Part shown: in pieces, positions 11,020 to 20,031 of the stretch
How the letters are laid out: the number at the start of each line of letters is the position of its first letter
How positions within the stretch are numbered: the stretch's first letter is position 1
DNA from: Stutzerimonas stutzeri
Lineage (GTDB): Bacteria > Pseudomonadota > Gammaproteobacteria > Pseudomonadales > Pseudomonadaceae
Direction: 5' to 3'
DNA: 64,000 bases
Assembly: GCF_024448695.1 (NCBI RefSeq)
Contig: NZ_JAMOHY010000006.1
Span: 78,957 to 142,956 of the forward strand
Made by a program: the position numbers and the translations under genes
The notes under the pieces: generated by a model
Seen by the model: only the letters and a program-made list of their open reading frames with translations
What the model was told of the DNA's origin: nothing
Database searches by the model: none

Positions 11020-11108
11020 TGCCTGCCCGCCAATCCGCAGCAGGCCGGCTTTCGACTGAAACATAGAGCGATTCACGCAGGTGGGGTTGAAGGTCTCTCC
11101 AGATGGCA

Positions 11109-11132
11109 AAAAACCCGCCGAAGCGGGTTTTT
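11109..11132. terminator. Bidirectional intrinsic terminator after the LysR gene
   Basis: A perfect 10-bp stem, AAAAACCCGC at 11109-11118 and GCGGGTTTTT at 11123-11132, closes a CGAA loop. The A-run and T-run make it able to work on either strand. It lies 90 bases after the LysR stop and ends that transcript. Confidence 0.85.
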
Positions 11133-11417
11133 CCTGACCATTTCAATCCGTTGAAGCGCCTTCCTGGCTTGGCCGATCATCCATGATCCTGAGCGCTTCC
11201 TGCGCTTCAGAGACGTGCATAGATTAAGCATCTGCAAAGAAAGGCAGAAGGGGCGATAGACGCGACGACGTGTAAGCCTTTCGCTATAGCTGTGTGGCTG
11301 ACAAAGAAGGCTGAACCGACAGCAGGCCTGCTTCACACTGGTGCCGGCACCGCCTTTGTCTATGCTCAACCCATCCCGCATGGCCATGCAGGTAATAGTG
11401 AAAGCAAAGGAATGACC
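11133..11417. other. Intergenic region upstream of orphan sdhB, no gene seen
   Basis: Together with 11020-11132 this makes a gap of about 400 bases between the LysR gene and the sdhB paralog. I see no coding region with a sensible start and ribosome binding site. Only the terminator at 11109-11132 and the ribosome binding site AAAGGA at 11406-11411 are recognisable. The promoter of the downstream gene must lie here, but no clear consensus stands out. Confidence 0.5.
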
Positions 11418-12125
11418 ATGATCGACGTACTGGTATACCGCTACAACGAAGAACAGGACACCAGCCCCTATATGCAATCGATGCAGGTGCCCGAAGCTTT
11501 TCGCCAGCGCATGGTGCTTGATGTGCTGGAGTCTCTGCGCGAGACGGACCCTTCACTGGCCTACCGCCGCTCCTGTCGCGAAGGCGTTTGTGGCTCGGAT
11601 GGAATGAACATCAACGGCAAAAACCGCCTGGCCTGCATCACAGCGGTTGCCGATGCCCTGGACGGCAGCGGTCGTCTGGTCATCCGACCGCTGCCGGGTA
11701 TGCCGGTGATCCGTGACCTGGTCGTGGATCAGAGCCTGTTTTTCAAGCAGTACGAACGCGTCAAACCCTGGCTGATCAATGACGAACCGGCGCCCGGCAT
11801 CGAGCGCCTGCAATCACCGGATGAACGTGCCCGGCTTGATGGCCTGTACGAATGCATACTCTGCGGCTGCTGCTCGTCGCAGTGTCCGTCCTGGTGGTGG
11901 AACCCGGAAAAGTACGTGGGCCCTGCCGGACTGCTGCAGGCCTGGCGCTTCATAGTCGACAGCCGAGACACCGCTGCCGCCGAACGCCTGTCCGATCTCG
12001 ACGATCCCTTCAGCGTGTTCCGCTGCCGCAGCATCGGCAATTGCAGCTGGGTCTGCCCAAAGGGGCTAAACCCGATGGGCGCGATTGGACACATTCGCCG
12101 CGCACTGACGCAGCAGGGGACCTGA
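11418..12125 (+). CDS. Orphan succinate dehydrogenase/fumarate reductase iron-sulfur subunit
   Basis: A 235-residue SdhB-type protein. It carries all cluster ligands: Cys53, Cys58, Asp61 and Cys73 for [2Fe-2S], and the CILCGCCSSQC and FRCRSIGNCSWVCPKG segments (Cys146 to Cys213) for [4Fe-4S] and [3Fe-4S]. ATG 11418 fits AAAGGA at 11406-11411 best; an ATG at 11412 is too close. SdhB normally passes electrons from the flavoprotein SdhA to membrane-bound quinone. Here no sdhA, sdhC or sdhD is nearby: the next gene is convergent. It is therefore a stand-alone paralog whose partner is unknown. It could substitute for the main SdhB under some condition, or serve another flavoprotein; both are inference. 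Confidence 0.88.
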   Translation: MIDVLVYRYNEEQDTSPYMQSMQVPEAFRQRMVLDVLESLRETDPSLAYRRSCREGVCGSDGMNINGKNRLACITAVADALDGSGRLVIRPLPGMPVIRDLVVDQSLFFKQYERVKPWLINDEPAPGIERLQSPDERARLDGLYECILCGCCSSQCPSWWWNPEKYVGPAGLLQAWRFIVDSRDTAAAERLSDLDDPFSVFRCRSIGNCSWVCPKGLNPMGAIGHIRRALTQQGT

Positions 12126-12159
12126 AGCGGGCTTCAGCCACGACGCACATCCTTGAGTC

Positions 12160-12585
12160 CTATTCCCGGCCCAGTGCCTCTTGCCTGGCGAGGAACTCTT
12201 CCTGCAACAAGGCATCGGTGACCCGCTGTGGCTCTTCATCCAGCAACGGATCGGCGAGCTGCCCGGTGGCAACCACTTTCGCATCGAGCTTGCCCATCAG
12301 ATGGCCGATGGCGTTGTGCATTTTCTCGGCAGCCCCGTCGACCGCCAATTGCAGCGACTCGGCTTTGTGGGTGACCGATAGCGGCTGATGGCCCTTGGGG
12401 CGCGCTTCGATCTGGCACCGCTTGTCGGCAGCGCCGGCCTTCTGCGCGTTCTCGTCGCCAACGTGGACTTCCACCCGCATGAGGAAATCCTCGAAACGCT
12501 CCAGCCGGTCCTGCACCGCTGCGCCAACCCACTCATGAAGTCCGGAACTGCCTTCGATATGGTTACTTCTCACCTGGATCTGCAT
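12160..12585 (-). CDS. HPF/RaiA-family ribosome-associated protein
   Basis: A 141-residue protein with the S30AE beta-alpha-beta-beta-beta-alpha pattern: MQIQVRSNHIEG, an amphipathic helix to DRLERFED, the RVEVHVGDEN strand, CQIEARPKG and a final helix (LAVDGAAEKMHNAIG). This family binds the 30S decoding region and stabilises idle ribosomes. A tail of about 40 residues rich in acidic and polar residues follows; it is not the long-HPF dimerisation domain as I know it. It is not next to rpoN, where the main Pseudomonas hpf lies, so it is a second, solitary member. It is convergent with the sdhB paralog. Confidence 0.78.
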   Translation of the reverse strand: MQIQVRSNHIEGSSGLHEWVGAAVQDRLERFEDFLMRVEVHVGDENAQKAGAADKRCQIEARPKGHQPLSVTHKAESLQLAVDGAAEKMHNAIGHLMGKLDAKVVATGQLADPLLDEEPQRVTDALLQEEFLARQEALGRE

Positions 12586-12677
12586 TGGATCTCACCTCTT
12601 TCGTGGTACGTCTCAAGGTTCGAGGATGAGACCCGCGCCGGGGTTCAGAATGATCGGACGGATCACCTGCACGCCGA

Positions 12678-13262
12678 CTAATCAGCCATCAGTTCCCGGT
12701 AGCGCCGCTGATAGTCCTCATATGACAGGTTTTCACCCATCAGCCGCTCGATCTGCTGCTGCCGGTACGCCGCCTTGCTCAAGGGTGCCGAGCCGTCGGC
12801 CACCTCCGGTGCAGGCCGGCCAAGGTTGAACGCGCCGTGGGGAAACAGCTGGTGCGTGAGTTCGGCGATCTTGTTCTCGGCGCTGATGAATTTGTCCAGC
12901 CGCCCACCCCCCCAGCGCGCATCGTACTCAGCCTGCCCGACCTGGCGGCCCTTCTCGTATACGCGGATATCGGCATATTTCATGTACAGCGCCAGATCCC
13001 AGCCCCAGTGGCCAATATAGGTGGTGGCGAGCGCACAGCGATCAGGGCTGCTGCCGGGCGCCATCATGCGCGTCCTGAAGCCTTTTTCAGCCAGTTCGTT
13101 CTGGTAGGCACTGGTGAAGCCGGCACGCAGATTCGGCGCAGGAATCATGCAGATCTCCGGCGCCAGCTCGGCGGAAAGGGTTGCAGGGGTGACGCTCTGC
13201 TGGATGCTGCAACCACTGATGGCAACAACGGCGACCAGTGTGAACAACGATGCGATGCGCAT
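12678..13262 (-). CDS. Putative lipoprotein (Sbal_3080-like)
   Basis: A 194-residue protein. Residues 1-17 form a lipoprotein signal with lipobox AISGC, so Cys17 should be acylated. The start at 13262 is supported by GGAGG five bases upstream; an in-frame start at 13274 would overlap that site. The mature part has EICMIPAPNLRAGF, GHWGWDLALYMKYADI and KFISAENKIAELTHQLFP blocks, which I recall from lipoproteins named after Shewanella Sbal_3080. That family has no established function. It is 73 bases downstream of the MFS gene on the same strand. Cell envelope location is well supported, function is not. Confidence 0.72.
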   Translation of the reverse strand: MRIASLFTLVAVVAISGCSIQQSVTPATLSAELAPEICMIPAPNLRAGFTSAYQNELAEKGFRTRMMAPGSSPDRCALATTYIGHWGWDLALYMKYADIRVYEKGRQVGQAEYDARWGGGRLDKFISAENKIAELTHQLFPHGAFNLGRPAPEVADGSAPLSKAAYRQQQIERLMGENLSYEDYQRRYRELMAD

Positions 13263-13335
13263 GACAACCTCCATGTCGGAAAAAGTGAATGGCAGTTTGC
13301 CAGCAGTCAGGACGCGCGTCTTCAGTCAATCTCCG

Positions 13336-14634
13336 TTACGGCTTGTGCCCGTACCGATCGGCCCTGCCACCCAGGTACCAGCCCAGCACAGCCCAGACCG
13401 CCGCACAGCCGGCACCCACCAGACCGATCAACAGGGCACCCTGGCCGAGCATGTCGAGTAGCGTCTTGACCCAGCCGCTGAGTGCGTCTCCGCCGCGATA
13501 GACCACCGTATCGATGAAGTTCTTCGCCTTGTACTTGCTCATCGCATCCAGCGGTGCGAAGAGCATTTCGCGACCCGGACGAACGAAGGCATACTCGCCA
13601 ATGCGCCGCACGATCATCACCGCCGCCAGCACGGCAAAGGTCGGTGCCAGAGCCAAGCCGATAAAGCCCAGACAAACCAGCGCCGGTACCGCCGCCAGCA
13701 ACACGCGCACGCCGAGGCGCTGAGCGATGCGTCCGGTGATGAACAGCTGCGACAGCAACGCACCGGCCTGTACCACGAAGTCGATAATGCCAAACACCCG
13801 CACCTGTTCGGCACGGCCCGGGAACAGTTCGGCCACCAACCGCGCCTGCTCGAAATACAGAAAGGTGCTGGCGGTGGTCAGCAGCAGCACGAATGCCGCG
13901 ATACCCAGCAGATAGCCAGACCCCAGCACCCGCGTCAGGCCGCTGAACGGATTGCCCGCCACCGGACGCCGCGGACTCTCTGCCGGCACGGCGCCAGGGC
14001 GCCCGGCGCCGCCCCTATCTCGCCAGTTCATCAGATAGCGCTTGAGCCCCACGGCGACGACCAGCAACAGTGCCGCCAGCAGCATCAGACCGAACTGGCC
14101 TGTCACGCCCACCAGCAGAGCACTCAGCGCCGGCCCGACAAGGCCACCGACGCTGGCGCCTGCGGCAATGAACGCGAACAGCCGCTTGGCCTGTGGCGCA
14201 TCGAATACATCGGCCATCAGACTCCAGGCCACGGAAACCACGAACAGGTTGTAGACCGAGATCCACACGTAGAACACCCGTGCCAGCCAGACGCTGTCGT
14301 CCATGAAGAAGAACAGCCCGGCAAACATCAGCAGGTTGAGGCAGAAGAAGCCGTAGACCCAGTCGATGTAATGAATGCGCGCCACCCGCGAGTTGAGCCA
14401 GGCGAACAGCGGCACTGCCACCAACATGGCGACGAAGGTCGCGGTAAACAGCCACTGCAGGTTTTCCACGCCACCCTGGATGCCCATCGATTCGCGGATC
14501 GGCCGCAGCATGAAGTAGCCGCTGAACAGACAGAAGAACAGGGCGAAGCCGGCCAGCGAGGCGGACAGTTCGCCAGGCCGGGCGTTGATCAGCCGCGCCA
14601 GGCGTACCTTGGCAACTCGCTCAACCGAAGGCAT
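13336..14634 (-). CDS. MFS transporter, NTP/NDP-exchange-like
   Basis: A 432-residue integral membrane protein with about 12 hydrophobic segments. The LRPIRESMG segment near residue 45, the SLMADVFDAPQAKRLF block and the R-P-G-R-E-M-L-F block near 370 resemble MFS members annotated as NTP/NDP exchange carriers or AmpG-like permeases. The substrate is not readable. Its start overlaps the end of the aldo/keto reductase gene by 14 bases, so it is probably translationally coupled to that gene. A carrier and a periplasmic reductase in one unit suggests uptake and processing of a shared small compound; this is inference. Confidence 0.75.
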   Translation of the reverse strand: MPSVERVAKVRLARLINARPGELSASLAGFALFFCLFSGYFMLRPIRESMGIQGGVENLQWLFTATFVAMLVAVPLFAWLNSRVARIHYIDWVYGFFCLNLLMFAGLFFFMDDSVWLARVFYVWISVYNLFVVSVAWSLMADVFDAPQAKRLFAFIAAGASVGGLVGPALSALLVGVTGQFGLMLLAALLLVVAVGLKRYLMNWRDRGGAGRPGAVPAESPRRPVAGNPFSGLTRVLGSGYLLGIAAFVLLLTTASTFLYFEQARLVAELFPGRAEQVRVFGIIDFVVQAGALLSQLFITGRIAQRLGVRVLLAAVPALVCLGFIGLALAPTFAVLAAVMIVRRIGEYAFVRPGREMLFAPLDAMSKYKAKNFIDTVVYRGGDALSGWVKTLLDMLGQGALLIGLVGAGCAAVWAVLGWYLGGRADRYGHKP

Positions 14635-15535
14635 CGGCGATCAGTTGACGCTGCCGCGCATCCGGCAGGCGCCCCTGTCCGGCCAGCAGGTTGTCGGCCA
14701 TGTAACGAGGGGTCGACGTCGCCGGAATCACCGCCGTCACCGCGGGTTCGGCAAGGATGAACTTGAGCGCCAGCTGTGCCCAGGAAGTGGCATCGAGCTC
14801 AGCCGCCCACTCGGGCAGCGGCTTGTTCCTGACCTGCCCGAGCAGATTGCCGCGGGTAAAAGGACGATTGATCAGCGTGGCAATGCCGTTGTCGGCGCAA
14901 TACGGCAGCAGGCGCTTCTCGGCGTTGCGCTCGCCCACCGAGTAGTTGAGCTGGACGAAATCGACCTTCTCCTGCCTGAGCACGTCGAGCAACCGCTCGT
15001 GTGCCGACTCCACATAATGTGTGACGCCGATATAACGAATGCGCCCCTGCTCTTTCAGTTCGCGCAACAGGCCGAGCTGGTTGCTGGTGTCCTGCAGGTT
15101 GTGCACCTGGATCAGGTCGATGGTATCGGTTTGCAGCGCCTCGAAGCTGGCCTCGATCTGCGCCAGCCCGCGTTCGCGACCGGTCGATGAGACCTTGCTG
15201 GCGAGAAATACCTGCTCACGCACAGAGCGCCGTGCAACCAGCTCACCACTGACCGCTTCGGCATTGCCATAACTCGGCGCGGTATCGATCAGTTTTGCGC
15301 CGCCTTCGACGAAGATCCGCAGCACCTCCAGCAGCGCATCCATCTGCGGATCATCGAGGCCGACGTCATGGGTGCGCGAAGTGCCCAGGCCGATCACCGG
15401 CAGCATCTCGCCCGTGGATGGAATTCGTCGCTGGCGCAAGGGTTCTGCCCACGCCAGGGCTGGCAGGAGCGGCCCCAGCGCAGCGAGCGCGGCAACCAGT
15501 GCGGAACGGTGAAGAAGCTGACGACGCGTCTGCAT
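14621..15535 (-). CDS. Aldo/keto reductase with Tat signal
   Basis: A 304-residue aldo/keto reductase. The start at 15535 is supported by GGAG upstream. Residues 1-31 are a twin-arginine-like export signal (TRRQLLHRSALVAALAAL, ending AWA), so the enzyme is probably exported folded with its cofactor. The catalytic tetrad is visible: Asp and Tyr in DTAPSYGNAE, Lys in LASKVS, and His in IQVHNL. Most family members are cytoplasmic NADPH-dependent carbonyl reductases; the exported type is less common and its substrate is unknown. It overlaps the downstream MFS gene by 14 bases. Confidence 0.85.
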   Translation of the reverse strand: MQTRRQLLHRSALVAALAALGPLLPALAWAEPLRQRRIPSTGEMLPVIGLGTSRTHDVGLDDPQMDALLEVLRIFVEGGAKLIDTAPSYGNAEAVSGELVARRSVREQVFLASKVSSTGRERGLAQIEASFEALQTDTIDLIQVHNLQDTSNQLGLLRELKEQGRIRYIGVTHYVESAHERLLDVLRQEKVDFVQLNYSVGERNAEKRLLPYCADNGIATLINRPFTRGNLLGQVRNKPLPEWAAELDATSWAQLALKFILAEPAVTAVIPATSTPRYMADNLLAGQGRLPDARQRQLIADAFG

Positions 15536-15760
15536 GAGCGTGTTCTCCGGAGGGCTACACGGACTTGGCGATTGAGTATGGTCGACATCGCAAAGACCAT
15601 CAGGCGATCGGAGGACGGAGGGTTTTCTGTTTGTTTCAGTGACGCCCCGCCATCGGCTGCTTGTCCGCCGGATGGCGACGCACAGTACTGGCAATATGCC
15701 GCCAGTTCGGTTTTACTGCGCCCGCCATCGGCAACCTACGCTACGCGCTATCGAGACCGC

Positions 15761-15976
15761 ATGCCCCGCCAGACCCACAGACCAGATCCCCCTCCCCCGG
15801 CGGGCCCACACGCGACCACGCTGTCGAAGTCGCGCCGGAAACGGCACAACAACAGGCTGATCAGCCTTGTTTACGCGCTGGGCCTGCTGCTGATCTTCAT
15901 CCTCAGCCTGCTTCTGCTGCCTGCCGATACCGGTCTCGGCAAGCTACTGTGGAGTTCGCTGAGCGCCGGACACTGA
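15761..15976 (+). CDS. Small single-pass membrane protein, unknown
   Basis: A 71-residue frame from ATG 15761. The first 30 residues are proline- and arginine-rich (ending KSRRKRHNN), followed by one strong hydrophobic helix (LISLVYALGLLLIFILSLLLL) and a short tail. The positive-inside rule puts the N-terminus in the cytoplasm. No clear ribosome binding site is seen and no family is recognised. It sits alone between the divergent aldo/keto reductase and the convergent chemoreceptor. It could be spurious, but basic residues followed by a clean membrane helix are not typical of a chance frame. Confidence 0.4.
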   Translation: MPRQTHRPDPPPPAGPHATTLSKSRRKRHNNRLISLVYALGLLLIFILSLLLLPADTGLGKLLWSSLSAGH

Positions 15977-15995
15977 CAAGCAGCTCCCGGCCTCA

Positions 15996-16016
15996 CGAGC
16001 CGTTTTGCACGGCTCG
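15996..16016. terminator. Hairpin between convergent genes, no U-tract
   Basis: An 8-bp inverted repeat, CGAGCCGT at 15996-16003 and ACGGCTCG at 16009-16016, closes a 5-base loop just after the chemoreceptor stop (16019, minus strand). No T-run follows on either strand, so it is a weak or Rho-assisted terminator at best. Confidence 0.4.
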
Positions 16017-16018
16017 AT

Positions 16019-17653
16019 TCAAACGCGAAAACGCCCGACCAGCCCCGCCAGGCGCTGCGACAAGCCGGACAACTGCTGGCTCGCGTGCATGCTCTGCGCC
16101 GAATTCTCCGCTGCTTCGTTGGACAGGTCACGGATATCGGTGATATTGCGCGCAATTTCCTCGGTCACGCTGCTCTGCTCTTCGCAGGCCGTGGCAATCT
16201 GTGCCGCCATGTCGTTGATACGCCGCACCGCCTGGGTGGTATCGGAAAGCGCCTGATCCACTCCGGTGGCCCGCTCGACACTTTCGCGCGCCTTGCCACT
16301 GCCGGCATGCATGGCCTGAACGGCCTTGCCGACACCGCCTTGCAGGCGCTCGATGCGAGCCTGGATGTCCTTGGTCGATTCCTGGGTCCGCGCCGCCAAT
16401 GCCCGGACCTCGTCTGCCACCACCGCAAACCCGCGTCCCTGCTCTCCCGCCCGTGCCGCTTCAATGGCTGCGTTGAGCGCCAGAAGGTTGGTCTGCTCGG
16501 CGATGCCGCGGATGACCTCCATCACATCACCGATGCTGGAGGCTTCCTCGGCCAGCGCCTCGATACTGTGCGAGGTGCTTTCGACTTCCTGGGCGAGCTG
16601 GCGAATCGATTCGATGGTGCCGCTTACCACCCCTGCACTCTCGTGCGCCTGGCTCTCTGCCTGACGCGCCGCATCCGAAGCACTCTGCGCATTGCGCGCC
16701 ACTTCATGCACGGCAGCGCTCATCTCGGTGGCCGCGGTACTGACCTGATCGACGGCGGCGTGCTCGCCGCTGATCAGCTGGTCATTGGCAGAGGCCATGC
16801 CGGACATCCCCCGAGCCGCCGCCTCGACTTCGGCAGTCACCTGCCCGACCTCGGCAATCAGGGGCTGCAACTTGTCCAGAAAGCCGTTGAAGGCCTTGCC
16901 CAGCTGGCCCAGTTCGTCCGCCGAACGGACATCCACGCGCGCACGCAGATCGCCATCCCCTTCGGCAATCTGCTCGACACGCTGAAGCAGCCGACGCATC
17001 GGACGCAGCACCACCAGCGGCATCCCCAGAACCAGCACGATACAGCCGATCAACCCCACCAGCAGAATGGCGCCCTGCTGCGCAGCGACGGCCAGGCCCT
17101 CGGCAATCGCCGATTCACCGACACCGTTGGCGGCCTGATCTTCCAGCTCGCCAAGCTTGTCGATGGCCTCACGCATGGCCTCGAAGCGCACCTCGCTGTC
17201 ACCGAAGCTCAACGCACTGGCAGCCTGCGGATCGCTATCGACCAGCTGAATGACACGCTGCGAAACCTGCCGCCACTGCTCGAAGCCGCGGTTGAACTGA
17301 TCGACAAGCGCCAGCGCCTCGGCACTCGGTTTCATCTGGGCATATTGCTGCACGCGCTCATGAGCCTGCTGCAGGTTTTCCGCATGGCTCTTGCGCAGTG
17401 TCTGAGCATGATCCGCAACGTCATCGCCCAGCAGGCTGCGTTCGGCGATGAACGCCTGATACAGATCGCGATCAGCATTGAGCAGCAGGCTGATGGCGGG
17501 CAGATAACGTGTCGCCAGCGTGCTGCTGGAAGACGCGACTTGATCGATGCCCCGCATGCTCAGCCAACCCATCAGCACCAGCAAGAGCGCCAGAAAGCTG
17601 ATCGGCAGGGTAATTTTCCAGCGAAAGCCGAGATCGGCGAAAAAACGCAACAT
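16019..17653 (-). CDS. Methyl-accepting chemotaxis protein (membrane)
   Basis: A 544-residue chemoreceptor. A transmembrane helix (about 10-30) leads to a periplasmic four-helix-bundle-like sensor (about 32-190), a second helix (about 190-213), HAMP (about 214-266) and the cytoplasmic signalling domain. The hairpin tip [19 protein letters not shown] is intact. There is no C-terminal CheR/CheB-tethering pentapeptide. It would report to the CheA/CheW array at the flagellar pole; the ligand is unknown. A near-perfect flagellar sigma-28 minus-10 box lies 28 bases upstream of the start, together with AAGGAG at the start. Confidence 0.93.
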   Translation of the reverse strand: MLRFFADLGFRWKITLPISFLALLLVLMGWLSMRGIDQVASSSSTLATRYLPAISLLLNADRDLYQAFIAERSLLGDDVADHAQTLRKSHAENLQQAHERVQQYAQMKPSAEALALVDQFNRGFEQWRQVSQRVIQLVDSDPQAASALSFGDSEVRFEAMREAIDKLGELEDQAANGVGESAIAEGLAVAAQQGAILLVGLIGCIVLVLGMPLVVLRPMRRLLQRVEQIAEGDGDLRARVDVRSADELGQLGKAFNGFLDKLQPLIAEVGQVTAEVEAAARGMSGMASANDQLISGEHAAVDQVSTAATEMSAAVHEVARNAQSASDAARQAESQAHESAGVVSGTIESIRQLAQEVESTSHSIEALAEEASSIGDVMEVIRGIAEQTNLLALNAAIEAARAGEQGRGFAVVADEVRALAARTQESTKDIQARIERLQGGVGKAVQAMHAGSGKARESVERATGVDQALSDTTQAVRRINDMAAQIATACEEQSSVTEEIARNITDIRDLSNEAAENSAQSMHASQQLSGLSQRLAGLVGRFRV

Positions 17654-17680
17654 GGCATCACTCCTTGAAAGCTTTTCTGG

Positions 17681-17688
17681 TTATCGGC
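17681..17688 (-). promoter_or_regulatory. FliA (sigma-28) -10 box upstream of chemoreceptor gene
   Basis: Reading the minus strand, GCCGATAA matches the -10 consensus of the flagellar sigma factor FliA exactly. The ATG is 28 bases downstream, with AAGGAG between. The -35 (TAAA-type) position is not well conserved, so strength is uncertain. Chemoreceptor genes are typical FliA targets. Confidence 0.6.
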
Positions 17689-18003
17689 AAAGACGCTTGC
17701 AACGAGAGGGCACCAAACAGCATCGCCTGTTGCGCCACCACCACGACCGCGCCCAAAGCGCAATGGGAGCCACACAGTTGCACAGCGACAGAGCGCAACC
17801 CTTGAGCCGCATCAACCGTACGACATGATTTTTCTTCTACTTAAGTACGAGCACCATGGTTGCATAGCCAGCCTTGCCAACCGACCAGTAGCCTGAATCG
17901 CACACGGCAGGCGCCAGTGGTATTCCCGATATGCCATGCAATGCCCAGCGACGCTGTTTACCGCAAGCGGCAGCTTCCCCATCGATCTGCGCGAGTACCG
18001 CCC
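17689..18003. other. Divergent intergenic region between two chemoreceptor genes
   Basis: The gap between the two divergent starts is 350 bases. Apart from the FliA -10 box it contains a 10-bp perfect palindrome (TACTTAAGTA at 17838-17847) that could be a protein-binding site. No FliA box was found in front of the FIST-domain gene. No gene is seen; the upstream extension of the FIST frame to 17860 has no ribosome binding site and no family resemblance. Confidence 0.45.
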
Positions 18004-20025
18004 ATGTTTCCGTTTTCCCACTTCAAGCCGGGCAGCAAGCAGGCCGATGGCGTGCTGAGCCTGCTCGGCAGTGCGCAACAGCTGACACAGCAACTCGCCA
18101 CACTGCGCTTCAACCCGACCTACATTGCCGGCTTCGTCTCGCCGCACGTGGATATCGACGCCGTGGCACGGCAGATCACGCAACGCTTCCCCCAGGCGGT
18201 ACTCAGCCTGTGCACCACCTCGGGCGAGCTGTCCAGCGACAACCCGCACCTGTATTGCACCACCGGGGCGCACTGGGACCGAGTGGTGCTGCAGCTGTTC
18301 GACGCCAGCGTGATCGCCGCGGCGGAGATCGTGCGGGTGCCGCTGGAATGCGAGGACATCCGCGGAACGGGCCAGCGCATGAGCATGGCCCAGCGCATTG
18401 CAAAGCTGACCGCTTCGATCAAGCGCCTGCAGGTGTCAATGAAGATCGACTACCGCGACACCCTGGCCAACATCTTCTTCGACGGGCTTTCGGCCTCGGA
18501 ATCCTTCTTCATGGAGGCGCTGTACGAGTCCGGCCGTTTCCCCTGCCTGTTCGTCGGCGGCTCAGCCGGCGGCACGCTGGACTTCCAGAAAACCCAGCTG
18601 CATGACGGCCAGCGCGCGTACCAGAACCACGCGCTGATCGTCTTCCTCAAGTGTGCCCGCGACGTGCGTTTCGGCGTATTCAAGAGCCAGAACTTCGAGC
18701 CCACCCCGCTCAGCCTGAGCGTGCTCAGCGCGTCTCTGGAAGACCGTTACATCAGCCAGGTAGTGGACGCCCGCGGCAATATCCGCAGCATGGTTGCCGC
18801 ACTCTGCGAGGCGCTCAACTGTGCGCCACAAGAACTGGAACGGCGTCTGGCGGACTACTCTTTCGCGATCCGGGTGGGTGAGGAAGTATTCGTGCGTTCG
18901 ATCTCGCGGATCGATTTCGCCAACGAGCGCGTGCATCTGTTCTGCGACGTGGCGCCCGGCGAGGAGCTGATCATGGTCAAGCGCACGCCGCTGGCCGAAG
19001 CCACCCGCCGCGACTATGAGCGCTTCCTGCGCAACAAGCCGGGCAAGCCGCTGGTGGGCATTCTCAACGACTGCATCCTGCGCCGGCTCAACAACGAACA
19101 GGCACTGGGCAGCATGGACCCGGTGTTCGGCGACGTACCGGTGGCAGGTTTTTCCACCTTCGGCGAGATCCTCGGGCTCAATCTCAACCAGACGCTGACG
19201 GCGGTGTTCTTCTTCCGCACCAACGGCAAGGCTGAGTTCCACGACGAGTACACCGACAACTTCATCGCCTACCACGGCGAGTTCAAGGCGTTTTTCCTGC
19301 GTCGGCAGATCAAGAAGCTCACGGGCCTGAGCCAGGTGGTGGTCAAGCAGATCGAACAGTTCAAACGCCAGGACTACGGCAGCACGGTGGACGTCAACGG
19401 CCTCGACGAACACATTCGACCGGTGTTCTCGGGGCTTGCCGACCTGGGCCAGGTGCTGTCACAGGCCGACCAGGAGCGCCAAAGCATCGCCGGGCAATTG
19501 AACCATTACGCCACAGAGCTGCATGGTTCGATGGACGACCTGAGCCTGAACATCAGCCGCCAGGGGCAGGTCATCGAGCAGGCCGCCGGCTCGGTCAAGC
19601 AGATGGTCAATCAGGCCGACAAAGTGGTCAGCAGCGCCCGCGACCTGGCGCAGTCGAGTCAGCGTATTCAGTCGGTGGTGCAGACCATTCAGCAGATCGC
19701 CGGACAGACCAACCTGCTGGCGCTCAACGCCGCCATCGAGGCGGCGCGCGCCGGAGAGATGGGCCGCGGGTTTGCGGTGGTGGCCGACGAGGTGCGCAAG
19801 CTGGCGGAAATCACCGGCAGGAATGCCGAGGAAATCGGCACCGACATCGAACGCCTGGCCAGTGAAATACGCGCCGTGGCGCAGCATATCGAGGCGCAAT
19901 CGACCGACGTCGGCTCGCTCACCGGGCTGCTCGATGCCCTGGAAGACTCCAGCAACCTTACCGCCGACACCTCTCGTCAGACCAAGGGTGTCGCCGATCT
20001 GCTGCTCGGTCTGACGGCACGTTGA
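18004..20025 (+). CDS. Soluble FIST-domain methyl-accepting protein
   Basis: A 673-residue protein without membrane helices. Residues about 25-245 are FIST_N (ending in [12 protein letters not shown]), about 250-395 FIST_C ([18 protein letters not shown] and [12 protein letters not shown]), and about 490-670 a short MCP signalling domain with the hairpin tip [24 protein letters not shown] domains are thought to bind small ligands; some, such as NosP, bind haem and sense nitric oxide. The protein should join cytoplasmic or membrane chemoreceptor arrays. ATG 18004 gives the family N-terminus. It is divergent from the membrane chemoreceptor, making a sensory pair. The ligand is unknown. Confidence 0.88.
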   Translation: MFPFSHFKPGSKQADGVLSLLGSAQQLTQQLATLRFNPTYIAGFVSPHVDIDAVARQITQRFPQAVLSLCTTSGELSSDNPHLYCTTGAHWDRVVLQLFDASVIAAAEIVRVPLECEDIRGTGQRMSMAQRIAKLTASIKRLQVSMKIDYRDTLANIFFDGLSASESFFMEALYESGRFPCLFVGGSAGGTLDFQKTQLHDGQRAYQNHALIVFLKCARDVRFGVFKSQNFEPTPLSLSVLSASLEDRYISQVVDARGNIRSMVAALCEALNCAPQELERRLADYSFAIRVGEEVFVRSISRIDFANERVHLFCDVAPGEELIMVKRTPLAEATRRDYERFLRNKPGKPLVGILNDCILRRLNNEQALGSMDPVFGDVPVAGFSTFGEILGLNLNQTLTAVFFFRTNGKAEFHDEYTDNFIAYHGEFKAFFLRRQIKKLTGLSQVVVKQIEQFKRQDYGSTVDVNGLDEHIRPVFSGLADLGQVLSQADQERQSIAGQLNHYATELHGSMDDLSLNISRQGQVIEQAAGSVKQMVNQADKVVSSARDLAQSSQRIQSVVQTIQQIAGQTNLLALNAAIEAARAGEMGRGFAVVADEVRKLAEITGRNAEEIGTDIERLASEIRAVAQHIEAQSTDVGSLTGLLDALEDSSNLTADTSRQTKGVADLLLGLTAR

Positions 20026-20031
20026 ATCCGC

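Noticed and set aside
11339..11353. A GGTGCCGGCACC stretch resembling the end of tRNA-Thr
   Set aside because: Only 12 bases match and the sequence is self-complementary, so it is not evidence for an attachment site.
16085..17668. A 527-codon plus-strand frame antisense to the chemoreceptor gene
   Set aside because: High-GC genes give long antisense frames; the protein is low in hydrophobic structure, rich in His and Gln, and matches nothing.
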